From Xestospongia muta (taxonomy: Eukaryota > Porifera > Demospongiae > Haplosclerida > Petrosiidae): 64,000 nt of DNA. Made by a program: the position numbers and the translations under genes. The stretch is from contig OY848918.1 in the NCBI GenBank assembly GCA_963693285.1, forward strand, positions 21,773,484 to 21,837,483. Direction: 5' to 3'. This document shows positions 48,286-61,370 of the stretch, piece after piece. Below the pieces are notes generated by a model, which saw only the letters and a program-made list of their open reading frames with translations, made no database searches and was not told the origin of the DNA. How positions within the stretch are numbered: the stretch's first letter is position 1; each line of letters opens with the position of its first letter.

Positions 48286-51035
48286 ATGGCTCGTTTCTAC
48301 ATGCTCTGTACACTCGTTTTGGCCTTTCTCTACGTCTCCAGCTGCATCCCAGTCCCCACAAAAAGAAGGGTCGTCGCTGGAGACATCCATCTGTCAGCAG
48401 GGGAATTGCTTTCTGAAGTGAGTATATCCTTTAAATATTAAATATTGCTTATATCTGCATAAATATATATATATATACGTATTTCTCTCTCTTCATTTCT
48501 TTCACATGCTTACCTCTACTTTTATGCTTGCAAATTGTATTAACCTTGTTTAGATACATTCAGTGGTAGCAATATACTCATGAATGAAAAATACAAAGTG
48601 ATTTACCGTACATAGAAATGGCCCAGCTGATCCATGTGCATTCACCAAATTTGTCTGCCAACCTAAAAATTTCTTTGCATGCCAGTAAACAGAACAATTA
48701 GCTTAATATGTTTATGTATACATCAAATTAAAGTACAAACCTCAAGTCAATTTAATGAGCTTCTCATTACTTGTTTATTCTATCTTGTAATGATCTTATA
48801 ATAGTTTTACAACATAAGCAATATGCATGTTTTTCCATGTGATCTCATCTTAACATTCTCTTTAACACATATCACACAGACTAAGTGAAAATGAAGTTAA
48901 CAAAATTTAATAGATGAAACCTTGATCTTTTTTCATAGCACTTTATTCATGTTGAATGAGAAGGTGCGTAGCAATAATAACATGCTACGTCATGTCACTA
49001 AAATCCCAAGCAATATAGCGCAAATACAATCTTTGCTTACATGCAACACTGCTATGATGCAATCAATATGATATTGCCTACACAGCACTTGCTCAATGCA
49101 ATGTAAATCTTTTTTTCTGACTTCTTTTATTTTGTATTCATACCTGAGTGCTTCGTTTCATCTCTGTAATGTCTAGTAGATTGTTTATTAGTAACTAGTC
49201 TAAAAACAAGCAAACCTAGAATATAGACAATGTAGGTAATACCAGCTATGTCTTGCACGTGCAAGACTTATAGTCCCATTGATGGCTTATTAAGGAAAAC
49301 TATTTGTGTTTAAGATCACTTATTGACATAAGAAATTGTTGAAATTCCACAATCCACTTTGCGTAATAATGATATTCATTAACACCACTGGAGACCTTAT
49401 CGAGTACATATCTTTTTAGTTTTGATAAGGTGTAGTTGCCATGGAAATAGCTAAGCAATTAGCAGTTATAGGTTATCAGTACATGATTAGTAGTACAAAT
49501 AAATTCCATCCATTCACAATTGTATACAAATATCATATATGATTTGTGAGTTGGCTACTATTATGTGCTTTAAAATATTTTCTTTTTTTGTTTAGTGTTG
49601 TAGACAATCCTTGGCTTGTTGTGGTCCAATTTCACTGTTACTTTCTAATAGAACATGGGAATACAATGACTGTCATACTAAGAAAATAGAGTTTATTGAG
49701 GATTATTTGAATGAAACTGGAAAAGTATGCCCTTACAGAAAGAAACACAAAGTAAGTTAAGATATTTGAAGATGTAAATCACAGTATAGCATAAGAGTAT
49801 GTAATATAAAGTATTTGTAATAGCCATTTTGTGATTTTAGAGACAATCAAACTTGTTGCGATAAAGACAGTATAAACAACCTGCACTTAACACCTGCTGT
49901 AGTTAATACATAATTGACTAGGTCTCAATGTTTGTTATGTAATGAAAAGCCAAAAATGAATAACAGCAGCAAAAATTGACAAGTATTCTGACTTTAATAA
50001 CTTATTTTTTAAAAGGTGTCCAATTTCATTTTCTCATATACTCCTCTTCCCTCCCTCAAGTTTACCTGTAGGCTGTGAGTATAATACAAAGAAAAATAGC
50101 ATTCCACTGCTTACAATAATTAATTTACACAAGTACTTGAAATGCCAGTAAATACAATATTTTATAAATAATTAACTTTATGGTTAAGATGGTAACATGT
50201 GTAGAGTAAACCCACACAAATCATTTTTCTGTTTGCATGGAGTATATGTCATTTGTGTAATGGATATGCATCACACGTATGCAATGAAGCGAGGTAGAAA
50301 AATTGTGAACACGATAACTACATTAATTATTATACTTACAAATTTGAGCGTGGTTAGATGACATGTTGAGACACTTGCCAAGTCTGTCCTTATCTAAACA
50401 AGTACCAATGATTGTACTTGGTCATTTACTTTTAACATCCCTTAACTTTGTTACTATTCAAATCTAAAAACAATTTTATTTATTATTTGTTCTTTTTATA
50501 GCAAACAGCACTTAAAACATATTGTCAATTGCTAAATATGGTTGACAAAATATTCGTCTGTGACATAATAAGAGATGTAACATTCTTTTCTAAATGTGTT
50601 AAACATTTTTCTGAAAAAGAAACATTGAGAAGCCCTCAGACTGTTGTTAAAGGCATAGAATTTTGGCACAAGAATATGGTAAGTGAAGTTGTAATGTTAA
50701 TAATAATCATTGACATAACTTAATATAAATAACTTGAAAATAGTACAGACCTATTATGTCCTCTTTCTCTCATAAAGGTCACAAGGCACAAGAAAGATAA
50801 ATGCTGCTTTGTGCCAACTTGTAAAGAGAGCTGTAATGAAAGAAGGAAGAGAACAATTGAATATACAACAGAAGAATGTGAAGAAGAATGGTCAAAAAAT
50901 ATGATTAAAACAGCTGCTTACATGTCTTTAGTTTATCAACTTGAACAGTTAGGAAAGAGTACAACGTGTTTGCGTGGATGTGTTGATAATGATATGGTTG
51001 GGTGCACCTCTCATTTACTGCCTGAAAATCTTTGA
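48286..51035 (+). CDS. Secreted cysteine-rich protein, unknown family
   Basis: I do not recognise this gene. Exons 48286-48417, 49596-49751, 50502-50678 and 50778-51035, all phase 0, give 240 residues. A clear signal peptide (MARFYMLCTLVLAFLYVSSC) is followed by about 220 residues with 17 cysteines: pairs CCRQSLACC after the first intron, CCFVPTCKESC in the last exon, and a final CLRGCVDNDMVGC. Two N-glycosylation sequons are present (NRT and NET in exon 2). There is no membrane segment after the signal and no known toxin, protease-inhibitor or growth-factor pattern that I can name. Phase-0 exons each carrying their own cysteine group suggest modular growth. Expected to be extracellular and disulfide-bonded. 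Function unknown. Confidence 0.75.
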
Positions 51036-53089
51036 CCACACTCACAAAAAACAAGCAATTTGTAAATAACTATATAAATTTTGAAGTAATAGTTATCATT
51101 AATAGTTAATTGTAATTAGTTACTGTACTTTTTCTCGCATTATTACTTTTAAATAGTTATTATAATCATAATCATTATAATTAATTTAATTTATGACAAT
51201 ATATACTGACATTAATTAATAGTATCATAATTAAAGGTATTTATTTTTATTTAAAGTATATTTTGTTACCATTCATGATCACTATTATTATACACTTTTA
51301 TTTACAACACTTAATTGATTAATTAATTTCTATCTTTAATAAAGAAAATTAATTTGACAAGTATATCACTAATTAATAAAAATTTAAAGAAGGAAAATAC
51401 ACAATTTCTAAGCAAAGACAACTTGAGCAACAAATATGAAGAAAATATGCAATACCTCAACGAGTGAGATCATCACATAAAGATTACCATTTTTGGCATA
51501 GCATTGAACAATAGAGCTACGTAAGCCTAATCATATTACCAAAGTTTAGCCAGGTGGTGGCTATTATAAGAATATTAGTGGATACGGGGATATTGCTAAT
51601 ATATAATGATGGAGAGTTGAATATATAAGTATGTCAGTGATACTATGCTGTAGTATTACTTATATGGAAACATTAACTGTACTCAGCAGAATTGTGAGTG
51701 GATTATATTATAGTAAAGACATCAACCTTAAGGTGGTCCACCAGTAATGAAGTAAATATACTGTTGTGGGCATTATAAGTTTGGGTCATTTTATTACACA
51801 CAAATTTATATCCCCTCTTAATATAATAAATTGACTTTGTGAGTAAAAACAAATGCAATTTAAACATTTCTGTCATCCTTAGATTCTACTTACATTAATA
51901 CTCAAGTATAATGATACAATATATAAGACTGAATCAGATAGGTAGAGACCAATAAAACATATGTCGATATAGTGATATATATGGCTATAGGATGCCATCC
52001 CATTGTTGCAATAGTATCACAACTAACTCCGCCAACATGGTGACCACCATTAATGACTATTTGTGGAGTTTTATTACACCATCTGTTTCTAGGTTGAGCA
52101 AAAAATGTGGTTGATGTACTGTGGTTTATATAGACACATGTAACAGTATGTACAATGAATGCTCACACCATTATATAAAGACATGTATAGCATATGATCA
52201 ACTATCTTCCCATCATTGTATTATTACAGTAATATATGTACAGGAGATGTTATATGTCATGTACATAGAAATATCTATTTAACAACAGAGACCAATGGCC
52301 ACTAACTATATAACAAGTAAATAATTACATTAGGTAAGAGCTGTTGACATGTGTGTGTGTATGTATTCTACTAATATTCACCTCCAGGTCAGGTCAGAGT
52401 TTTACAATCAATAGACCAACAAATTAGAGAATGTGGGTTTCCATAGTAACAGAAAGTCTACAAAGTGTTGTGAAACTATTGGATGTACTACTCAAATGAC
52501 ATATAATACAAAAATAAGATAGCACAAAAAAGTATATCTACGGTAATTACTCAAATAATATAAATACAATAAATGAGATATAGTTTAAAAGAAACCATGA
52601 TCTCATAAACACAACACTATAACATTATAGATTGACTTCGCCAGTTACGTACTCTGTATATACTTGTTTAACGATCAAAGGCACATGGTATGATAACGTG
52701 ACTCGTCTACCAGTCTAGCTGGCTTGTGGAGGTTAGTGATAGAATGAGAGTTACATTTTATCACTTTATTACTGCTTTTAAAACACATGCCAATGTTAAA
52801 TGTATTGTATAAACACACTAAATGTAACACTATGTAAAGTTAATGAAAATAACAACTTGGAACCAAACTTTGAACAAGTAGTTGAGTTACAATATATTTT
52901 ATTGATATAGCAATGAAATATATTACAATGATAGATGAAGTTACTATGGTCTGACCATTGAAGATCATACATTACATAAAATACTAATGAAATATATTAC
53001 AATGATAGATGAAGTTACTATGGTCTGACCATTGAAGATCATATATTACATAAAATACCATAGTAATAATGTTACATAATATATCTGCT
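51036..53089. other. Intergenic with a two-copy duplication at its end
   Basis: Convergent 3' ends of the secreted-protein gene and the RGS22-like gene. AT-rich, no gene seen; 52912-53058 is a tandem duplication. Confidence 0.6.
52912..53058. repeat. Two-copy tandem duplication, period 74 bp
   Basis: 52912-52985 and 52986-53058 differ by one or two bases. Just downstream of the RGS22-like stop codon, so probably in its 3' untranslated region. Confidence 0.9.
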
Positions 53090-56000
53090 TTACATTGTTA
53101 TCCAAGTCTCTGGTGTAGAATTTAACCACTGTAACCCATCTTTCCTGGAATATGACAATAAAGAAAGTCTTCGATCCTCTTCAAAGGATGGAAGAGAGAG
53201 GGGGAGAGATCTTGTGGAGGATTTCCCTGACGCAGATGACCTTGTTACTATATATGGGAAACAGGATATGGTTAATGGCCTTGGCACGTCACTTCTCTCT
53301 CCTCTATACTTATTCATTATGACACAATCATACTGTATTAATGATATCATTATAGTACATTAATAAAGTAATTTGTACAGTGACAATATCTACTGACCTA
53401 TGGCTTCTCTTAATGTATTTTAAACATAAATGTAACGGCTCATTTGACATACAATTATTCGTAGAAATAATAGTAAGTTTTATATGTTTCTTTGCCTTAC
53501 TGATAGAGCTGTGTGTTGGGCTACTGGTAGTACTTTTATAAGTTTTATCAAACTCAATCCACGGTTCAATAAGATTGGAAAGAATCTCAGACTGAGATTT
53601 AGCAAGCAAATCTGATGCTTCTTCTAATGTATTATAATCTGGTGTGGTCATTATACTCGTTGATATGTCAGTTAAACGATGAGCAATATCATTTGTGACC
53701 ATTATCTACAGAAAAAGACATACTTATGTATTATACATACTAAATGAATAATGAAAATGAATATATTTAAGTGACCCATCAATTATAAATATAATAAGTG
53801 ATAAAAAACATGATTGAAAACTGGGTTGGAAAATGCCATTTAAATAATAATTGCCATATCAGTGGATTTAGTTGATGTCATGTTTAACTAATGTTATTGT
53901 AACAGAAGCCCAAAAAGGAAGAAGTGGTTTTGGACTAATAAAGGGATAGAATTTAACACCTACATTGACCTAACTTTTTCTTTCAAATACAAAGCTATCA
54001 CATTACCAATTCTACGGAACGCACAAGAATGAAACAACCAAATCCCAAATGCTTCAACATAAAGGTTATCTCATTACAAAGCTTGCATAGCACAAAAAGA
54101 AACAAAGGAATCCTAATTGCTTAAAGGTGATTGGGTTACAAAGCTTACATAACACTAAAATGAAAACAAATGAATCCTAATTGGTTAAAATACAAGGTTA
54201 TCACATTACTTAGTCTACATAACACACAAGAAAGAAATGACTAATTCTTTATCATACATGTGTCTTACTTGAAACAAAAGCTATCCTAACTTAATTATGA
54301 GATGTCTTCAGGGACTTTTACAATGACAAGTTGTTTTAAATGATATTAATTACTCAAAAGAGACCTGGATGTTTGGGTAAGTCTATAGTAGTAATGCTTA
54401 TTTTTTATTATTCACTAAACAAAAAAATGAAAAGTATAAATAGGCCTGTTTTTTGAGTGTATATTTATTATATAGCCACTGATGATGACAGTTGAACTAA
54501 CTGTTGTTTGGTGAATAATAAAAAATGAACATTACTATTAATTATTCACACATACAGAAACCATTAGATCTTAATAACCTGTTAATCAATTCCATCCATT
54601 ATTATAGCAATCTTTTTATCAGTTTACTAACACTCACTTTCACCCAGGGAGGTGTGGTAGTGTCCAAATAACAATCAACTAAGGCTCCAACCTTTCTTGC
54701 CAAAAATTGCTATACAAATATATACAATACATCTAGACGCATATAATACAGTCTATGTGGATAAAAGTGTTAATTATATAATTAATTTGGTCATATTTTG
54801 ATAGACCAACAGATATAATTTAGAGAATGTTAGCTTTTGAAGCCTTCTTTTTAGGGGACAAGGATTTTCCAAAGAGAAGGCAAGGCTTTAAAATCTAGTG
54901 CTTTGTCATATTAAGTTAGTTGGTCTGTCAAAAGGTATTACTAATACCCTATAATAATAATAATATAATTATTAAGTAGATCAATACAATATTTACTTGT
55001 ATTTTTAGTATAATTATAGTAACTAACAAAATTAATAATGTTTTTGACTCACATAACTGGCAGATCCTTTGCAGATGATCTATTATATAAGAAAAAATGT
55101 TCCATTAATGTATGATAAACAATGTATTACAAAGAGTCTATTATCATAAAACGTACTTGAAATTTATGTACTTCCATCCAAAATTGAAGACTGTTTAACA
55201 ACAAATGTGGACAGTCTTCTGGTCCTTTATTGACTAAATATTGCTCAAATGATATCTTCATGGTGAGAGACAATATTATTTAGAATTATGCCAACAATTC
55301 ACAAATAACACACTCACCATTTTAGGACTTTTTTCTGATACATTGTCTTGAATAAATTTGTAAAGATTCTTTCCTGTCTGATTCAAGTCGCTAAACTTTG
55401 GCTCATCTTCAATTACAGGTGTTTGAAATAATGGCTACAATGAAAGACCAGAAATGAGTATCCACTTTCTATATTAAGCAATTATCATTATCAGTATATA
55501 TATACATTGTTCAATTTGTTGGTTTATATATACCTATTATTGTATCTTACCATGTCATAACGATGTCTGTTGCCAGATTGTAATGATAACATTGAAGAAG
55601 CGAAAGACAACGTGTTAGTATCTCCATGTAATATCTGAGGGTCACAAATAGTATTAAGGTATATATTAATGTTAATGAAATATTTATTAATTGTACCGTT
55701 TCTCTATTCAATTTTACTCACTTGTAAGAACTCAACAAGGCTAACTGCAAATACTTCCATTGCATGTAGTTGTATATCATGTAGTGTGGGCGTTGGTGGT
55801 CTCCGTGGCAACAATTCATCTTTACCAGTCAAATTCAATGGTCTATAATAGTTAAAGAAATTATCTATTTGTAAATGTTAGGATTCTTACACATTTGCTG
55901 AAGGGGACAAGAATTGTCTAAAAAAAGTTATACAATAATAATTTAAATACAATAAACAATGTGGATTATATACAAACTATATTATTTTAAAATCCAACGT

Positions 56001-57721
56001 GTACAGTGTCAAATATCAATAGAGGTCATTACATACTGAAAAAGTTTCCTGGCATGTCTGTTTCTTCTCCCTTTTGGCATTTTGTCATGAACGAGTATAC
56101 TCATCCATAACTCAAAAGCAACATATTCTTTAGAATGTGTACCATACTCATCTTCAAGATATGCTTTAAAGTCTTCAAGAGCTCTATGCAAAGAAGGTAG
56201 AAGAAGTCATATATACATTCATCTATCCATGGTCCTTTATTAATCCCTTATATTTCATATATACATATACATAAATGTATATCCTCCTGTCCATCCAAAA
56301 ATCCATTTATACTGTACTGAGGCGTAGGTAGAGCTTCTAAGGGGGATCCGATTAAGTCAGCCATGCTAACAGTGACTTCTTTTGGTTTGACACCTTTTCT
56401 TTTTTGAATACTTCTACTACTTGGAATAGTAGCCTACAACAAAAATAGTATTATGTAATAAATGAATAAATACAAATGAATGAATATCGTGGAAAGATAA
56501 TATACTTACATTGTCTTTTGCTTCAGGTTCTAAAGAAGATGAAACGAGTGTAGTCGGTAACAAGAGGTCTCTTTGATCCTCAGAAAAACAGCTGCAAAGT
56601 TATATGCATAATTTATGATCAAATTAGAAATAAATTTAACCTGCAAAAAGATGTGTAGTCTTTATGTAAATAACCTGTCCATTTTCTTTTTAAACTGACT
56701 AAGACATCATCCTATTAAATACATAAACTAAGATTATGAGATATCAATGACTTACCATAATATTGACTAGTCTTTCTTTAATGATAGTGTTATTATAACT
56801 CATAGCAATAGGTTGTAGTGATGAAGATAGAGTAGTTACTTTGTGTTCTAAAGGTAGATAGAGCTTATTGGATATAGTATAAAATATATGCAGTAAAGAT
56901 ACAAGAGTGTGAAGATATATAATGTTCCAAAGTGTAATATAAGGAGACAGTATAGTGTGTAAGTGAGTATTATTAGGTGCTGTGAACTTCATTCACACTA
57001 ATTTCCACATTCTCAAAATGCTAATTACCACTATTCTTTTAGTTAAAGATTAGACATTATAAGAATATATCCCATCTCTTTGTCTTTACTTTAATCTCTA
57101 TAAATAATTGATACAAAATCACTAACTGTATTTTAAGATTAGTGTCATGACAGCTCTTCTAAACTCGTAATGAACTAAGTTAGTGTTCTGTACCAATTCA
57201 TGTATGTCTTGCCATAGGTGATACAATAAAATTACATCATCTTCAAGTGTCCTATAAGGGGATAAAGTGATAATATAATATGAAAGCTTATTACATTGTG
57301 TGATTTGGTTAAAAATAACTTTGAATGCCAAATTATTAAGTATTAACTTTGTCATATCATAAAACTCACTTTGTCAAATAATCTAGGAATGGTTGACCAG
57401 CATATTTATCAAAACGGAGTCCATCTTTAAATGGTTGACTAGAATCACAATCAAAGGTGGTGGTGTCGGGTTTATACCTATAGTATGAAAGTTGTCTTAA
57501 TGTAAAATCATTCATAGCAATACCATTGCTATAACTATGATTGTATTTTCATAGTATGTCACATACTTGTGAGGACAGCTTTCTAAACAAGGTTCTGAAG
57601 ACATACGAGGCCACCAATAGTCACCCAACCTTTGCATTAGCTGTGACATAACCACTCGGCACCATCTAAATTGTGATACAGAATTACCATTTGAAGGAAA
57701 GTTTACCTGGATCAACAAAAG

Positions 57722-57768
<47 letters not shown>

Positions 57769-58868
57769 CATTATAATACAAAAAGAGTAAGAAATTCTTC
57801 ATATCTTATCTTACCACATTTAATTCCTGTATTAAGGTATAGTACTCCCTTCTAAGTCTTTTCAAAGCCATAAAATCAATCGTTTCCTCAACTAGATCAT
57901 CATCAATTGACAATGGTTCTAACTCTTGTAATGACAACCATAACTTGAGTTGATTATGTCCTTTAGTTCTGACTAGTTTAGATTGAAAACATCGGAACTG
58001 AGCATGCTACAATAGGAAGTAAACAAACAATAAAGTTCTTGTCATGGAAAATACAACATTATGAAATCATAACTAATACTTACAGTTATAGTGGTGTTCT
58101 CAGGATGACAGCTTCTTCTTTCGTTAAGCTTTCTACAAAATTGAAACTCAGAAAACAAAGAAGATTTTATAAAATAGCCCATTCGAGAAAACTCTGCCCA
58201 CTTAAAGAGAGATTTTTGGATTTTTTGATCCTTCCATAGCTCTAAGTGTGACCTAGATGGTTCAACGAGGAACCCTCCCTCGTCTGTAGCATAAAACTCA
58301 AGAGAAACTGGAAACACCTTAAAAACAAAAGTAATTTAAATGTACTGAGTGAAGAGTCTACTAACGTAAGACAGTATTAGATCATTATAGTAACTAATAT
58401 AATGATGTAACAAGGCTTATTATTATTACAAGTGAACTAGTTATTATAAGTGAACTTACAAATTCATCCTATAAGCTAACACAAGTTATTAAAAAACACT
58501 GACATTACATAACAATTTCCAAGATAAAAATTGACTTTATAATTTTACTATATTTTAATAAATATTAATAATCCCTAATCCTTATGACTCCTGTCATTTC
58601 TAAGTTAATAAACCTGTCAAAACTGGCACATTACAATGACACTCAGATTATGTAAGTGTGTTAGACTTTCTTTAAGGATACTTACTGGTAATTGAAGATA
58701 TACTGTAAATACTTCCTCTAGTAATTCATCCTCACATAACAACAACTGCATTGCCAATCGATGGCAGAGTCTCTGTAGTACAGTCAACTTGACAGGACTG
58801 CTTTGCCTACAGTGTAATAGATTGATGTCTGCACTAGTGTGTAAACTTGAATCACTAAATTGTGACAT
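53090..58868 (-). CDS. RGS22: RGS22-like protein with several RGS domains
   Basis: RGS domains bind G-alpha subunits and speed GTP hydrolysis; RGS22 is known from ciliated and testis cells. Exons on the minus strand: 58868-58686, 58317-58084, 58006-57815, 57706-57567, 57477-57370, 57251-57127, 56979-56756, 56694-56675, 56591-56510, 56433-56318, 56183-56037, 55917-55891, 55842-55722, 55634-55551, 55434-55318, 55255-55157, 55079-55053, 54709-54638, 53705-53398, 53303-53090; 879 residues, in frame throughout. The N-terminus matches RGS22: ELLEEVFTVYLQLPVFPVSL, then KWAEFSRMGYFIKSSLFSEF. RGS-like units: QPFLDYLTKTLEDDVILLYH; ALEDFKAYLEDEYGTHSKEY; and ISFEQYLVNKGPEDCPHLLL with LIEPWIEFDKTY. Shorter than human RGS22 (about 1260). 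The 20-nt exon and the donor at 53398 were chosen for frame, so local detail may be wrong. Confidence 0.8.
54386..54540. repeat. Inverted repeat, 37-nt arms (MITE-like)
   Basis: 54386-54422 pairs with 54504-54540 with four mismatches, around an 81-nt centre that itself contains a short hairpin (ACAGTT/AACTGT near 54488-54503). Lies in an intron of the RGS22-like gene. Confidence 0.85.
57727..57761 (-). repeat. (CT)n microsatellite upstream of an RGS22-like acceptor
   Basis: GA on the plus strand, CT on the coding strand. It ends about 20 bases before the acceptor of the exon at 57706 and forms the polypyrimidine tract of that intron. Confidence 0.9.
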
Positions 58869-59100
58869 GTCCAAACGTTCTTGTCATAAAAAATGGAGTC
58901 AAAAGATAGTCTTCTCTTGCAAGTGTTAAAGGTGTTATATTTAAATTATGAATATTGTTAACAAAGACAGGAAGTGATTCTTCTAAATGCACCATTCATG
59001 GGTGGAGTTCATTATAGTGGTCTGATCTATATGTCATACTATCAGGAAACAGTAATAGAAGTAACCTTCCCTCCTTCCAGACTTCACTAATCTTACCAAG

Positions 59101-60697
59101 ATGTCACACAAGATATACCCCAACTTAGCTCATCTTGACACCTTTTCCAGAGACTTGAACTACACCGGTGTCCCACTTGATGGATGGGTCCACCCAATGA
59201 CGGCAGTCCCATTTGTACTGTCCATATTGGCTATAATTAATGTTGGTCGACCACGAGGACTCCTGTCCATATGGGCATTGTTCAATTTTGCTCTAATACA
59301 TCCTATGGATTGGTATGTTACATTAATTAGAACTTACGTGTGTGAGGCAAAGCCACCCAACAATATCAATTTATAACTATAAGAACATTTGTAGTATATT
59401 TAAAGTCATGTATTAAGACTACAATTTATACTAACTGTCTTTATAAGTAACACTTTATATTATATGTAATTATGTCACTGCTTTACCTTGTATTGTCTTT
59501 ATTTCAGGTTTGTAGGTAGCTTAGGATATGGTCCACGTTATTTAGTGGATGAATATGCTATTCTTGATTCACGTTATTGGGTTGTACAAGATGCATGTGT
59601 GACTGTTATATCGTTACTGGAGTGTACCATAATGGCACCTCTTTGTTACCTTTGGTAAGTGTGGTTGGATAATGGATCGATGGATAGATGCATACATAGG
59701 CATATAAATGGATGAATGAATGGACAAATAGATGAATGGATATATAAGAGTATGGAGTGAGAGGCAGATAGGTAAAGTGGATTTGTTTGCATTATTTATG
59801 ATTGTACAGGTATCGTGGTATTGTACAAGAACGTTGGGACACGCCCTTTTATGCTATTCAAGCTAGTACATGGCAGCTTATTGGGACTTTATTTTATGTG
59901 TTGGGTGAATACATGGAAGGCTTCAAACATTTACCAGGACATGTATGTTATCAATAATACAGAAATATGACTCTTAAAATTATGAAGTTATGAATATTAT
60001 TATAGCCACCCAATTTTCAAATGTCATTGTTGAGGTTGGTTTTGTGATGTGTTGTTGAGTTTATTGTACAGAGCATGTGTTTGCAATGTCATATCTTAGT
60101 AAACGCTAACGTTTGTCTTCAAGTCTTAATGTGTTTAGTATCTACTTTGCTTTATTTTCAGCTACAATATGATTCTACAAAGTGTAATCAAAATTAAGCT
60201 TGCCAGTAGTACATTTGAATAGATTTATTGCCCTCAAAGATGGTAGCTATAGAACATGTGTTTGCAATGTCATTTCTTTAAAGGCTAACTTTTTATCTTC
60301 AAGTCTCAATATGTTAAGTATCTACATTTGCTTTATTTTCAGTTGTAATGCAATTCTACAATATGTAATCAAAATTGAGCTATAGCTTGCCAATACATTT
60401 TGTAGATTCCTTGACCTCAAATATGGTAGCTATGAAACAGATTGTATTCAGAATTTTATGGGAATGACATCACATATTAGACCAATATTTTTGAGTCAAT
60501 CAAATGATATTACTTTATATTTTTTTCTATAGGACTTTGTTTGGCCACCTAAATTCGACACCTACATAAAATTAAAGTATTTCTGGTTTGTATTTATTGT
60601 TCTTAATCATGTGTGGGTGTTGCTACCTCTCTATATTATTATAAAGAGCTACCGACAATTGAAGGGACAACTCAAGAAGGCAAAGAAAACTGAATAG
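59101..60697 (+). CDS. EBP: Emopamil-binding protein (EBP)-family sterol isomerase-like protein
   Basis: EBP is the ER membrane delta8-delta7 sterol isomerase. Exons 59101-59312, 59508-59654, 59810-59942 and 60533-60697 encode 218 residues (230 in human EBP), one EXPERA domain with about four or five membrane spans. Family landmarks in order: an N-terminal hydrophobic segment, LIHPMDWFVGS (catalytic-His loop), EYAILDSRYWVVQD (the WKEY..DSRY motif of EBP), GEYMEGFKH (EBP TEHRDGFQH), and VFIVLNHVWVLLP (the Asn/Trp helix) with a Lys-rich ER-type tail (KKAKKTE). As aligned by eye, the His, Asn and Trp are kept, but the two acidic catalytic residues of EBP are not at their usual positions. It could therefore be an EBPL-like non-catalytic relative. 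The 5' end is about 230 bp from the RGS22-like start, divergent. Confidence 0.82.
60071..60437. repeat. Two-copy tandem duplication, period 181 bp
   Basis: 60071-60251 and 60252-60437 are diverged copies in the last intron of the EBP-like gene (shared GCATTTG-free core AACATGTGTTTGCAATGTC and TTGCTTTATTTTCAG). More diverged than the other dimers in the window, hence older. Confidence 0.85.
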
Positions 60698-61370
60698 ACT
60701 TTCTTTTTGAGCGTTAGGGTAGTTATGTGTTATATCTTTATTCTTTTTATAATTATTTGTAGATTACCTAATAGAATTTTGGAACATATAAATATAGTAC
60801 ATTGACATACTTCTTTTTGATTGTGAAAATGAAAATTTAATAAGCATTTAATATCAATTATATGGAGTTAACAAACCAGTTGTACAAAGTATGTTCTTGC
60901 TGTTTGAGATGAAATGAAATGATCTACAAGGGAATAAACAGTACAGAATAGTCATCCATCCATCATCAGGCAATGTCGTATTGGGATTTGTGTAGTTTTA
61001 ATTTATTTCAATTCTCTCACTGTTGTGTTAAAGAAATCTTCGTTAGTTGCTATGGTGACTAAAAGTGTAGCCATCATGAAGGAGAGCAACTATAAATACC
61101 AGCTTTTACTCATGGTCTCACTGCAAAATTACATTTATTACTTGTTCATTATACTAGTTATTGATATTCATCTTATTATAGAAAAAGTGAAACTCAATTT
61201 TACTGCATATGTTTTAGAACCTTTATCACTAGCACTTTATACCTTGTCAGCTGTATCGTCTTATATTTAGAATTACAATTGATAAGTAATGTACTCACCA
61301 ATACAAGCATGTACTATTCTCGCTATATGACAGAAGGCTAGACAAATGTAACCTGACATATAACAGACTT

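Noticed and set aside
58869..58874. Earlier start of the RGS22-like protein at a TTG
   Set aside because: Nuclear genes start at ATG; the first in-frame ATG is 58868 and a stop lies just upstream.
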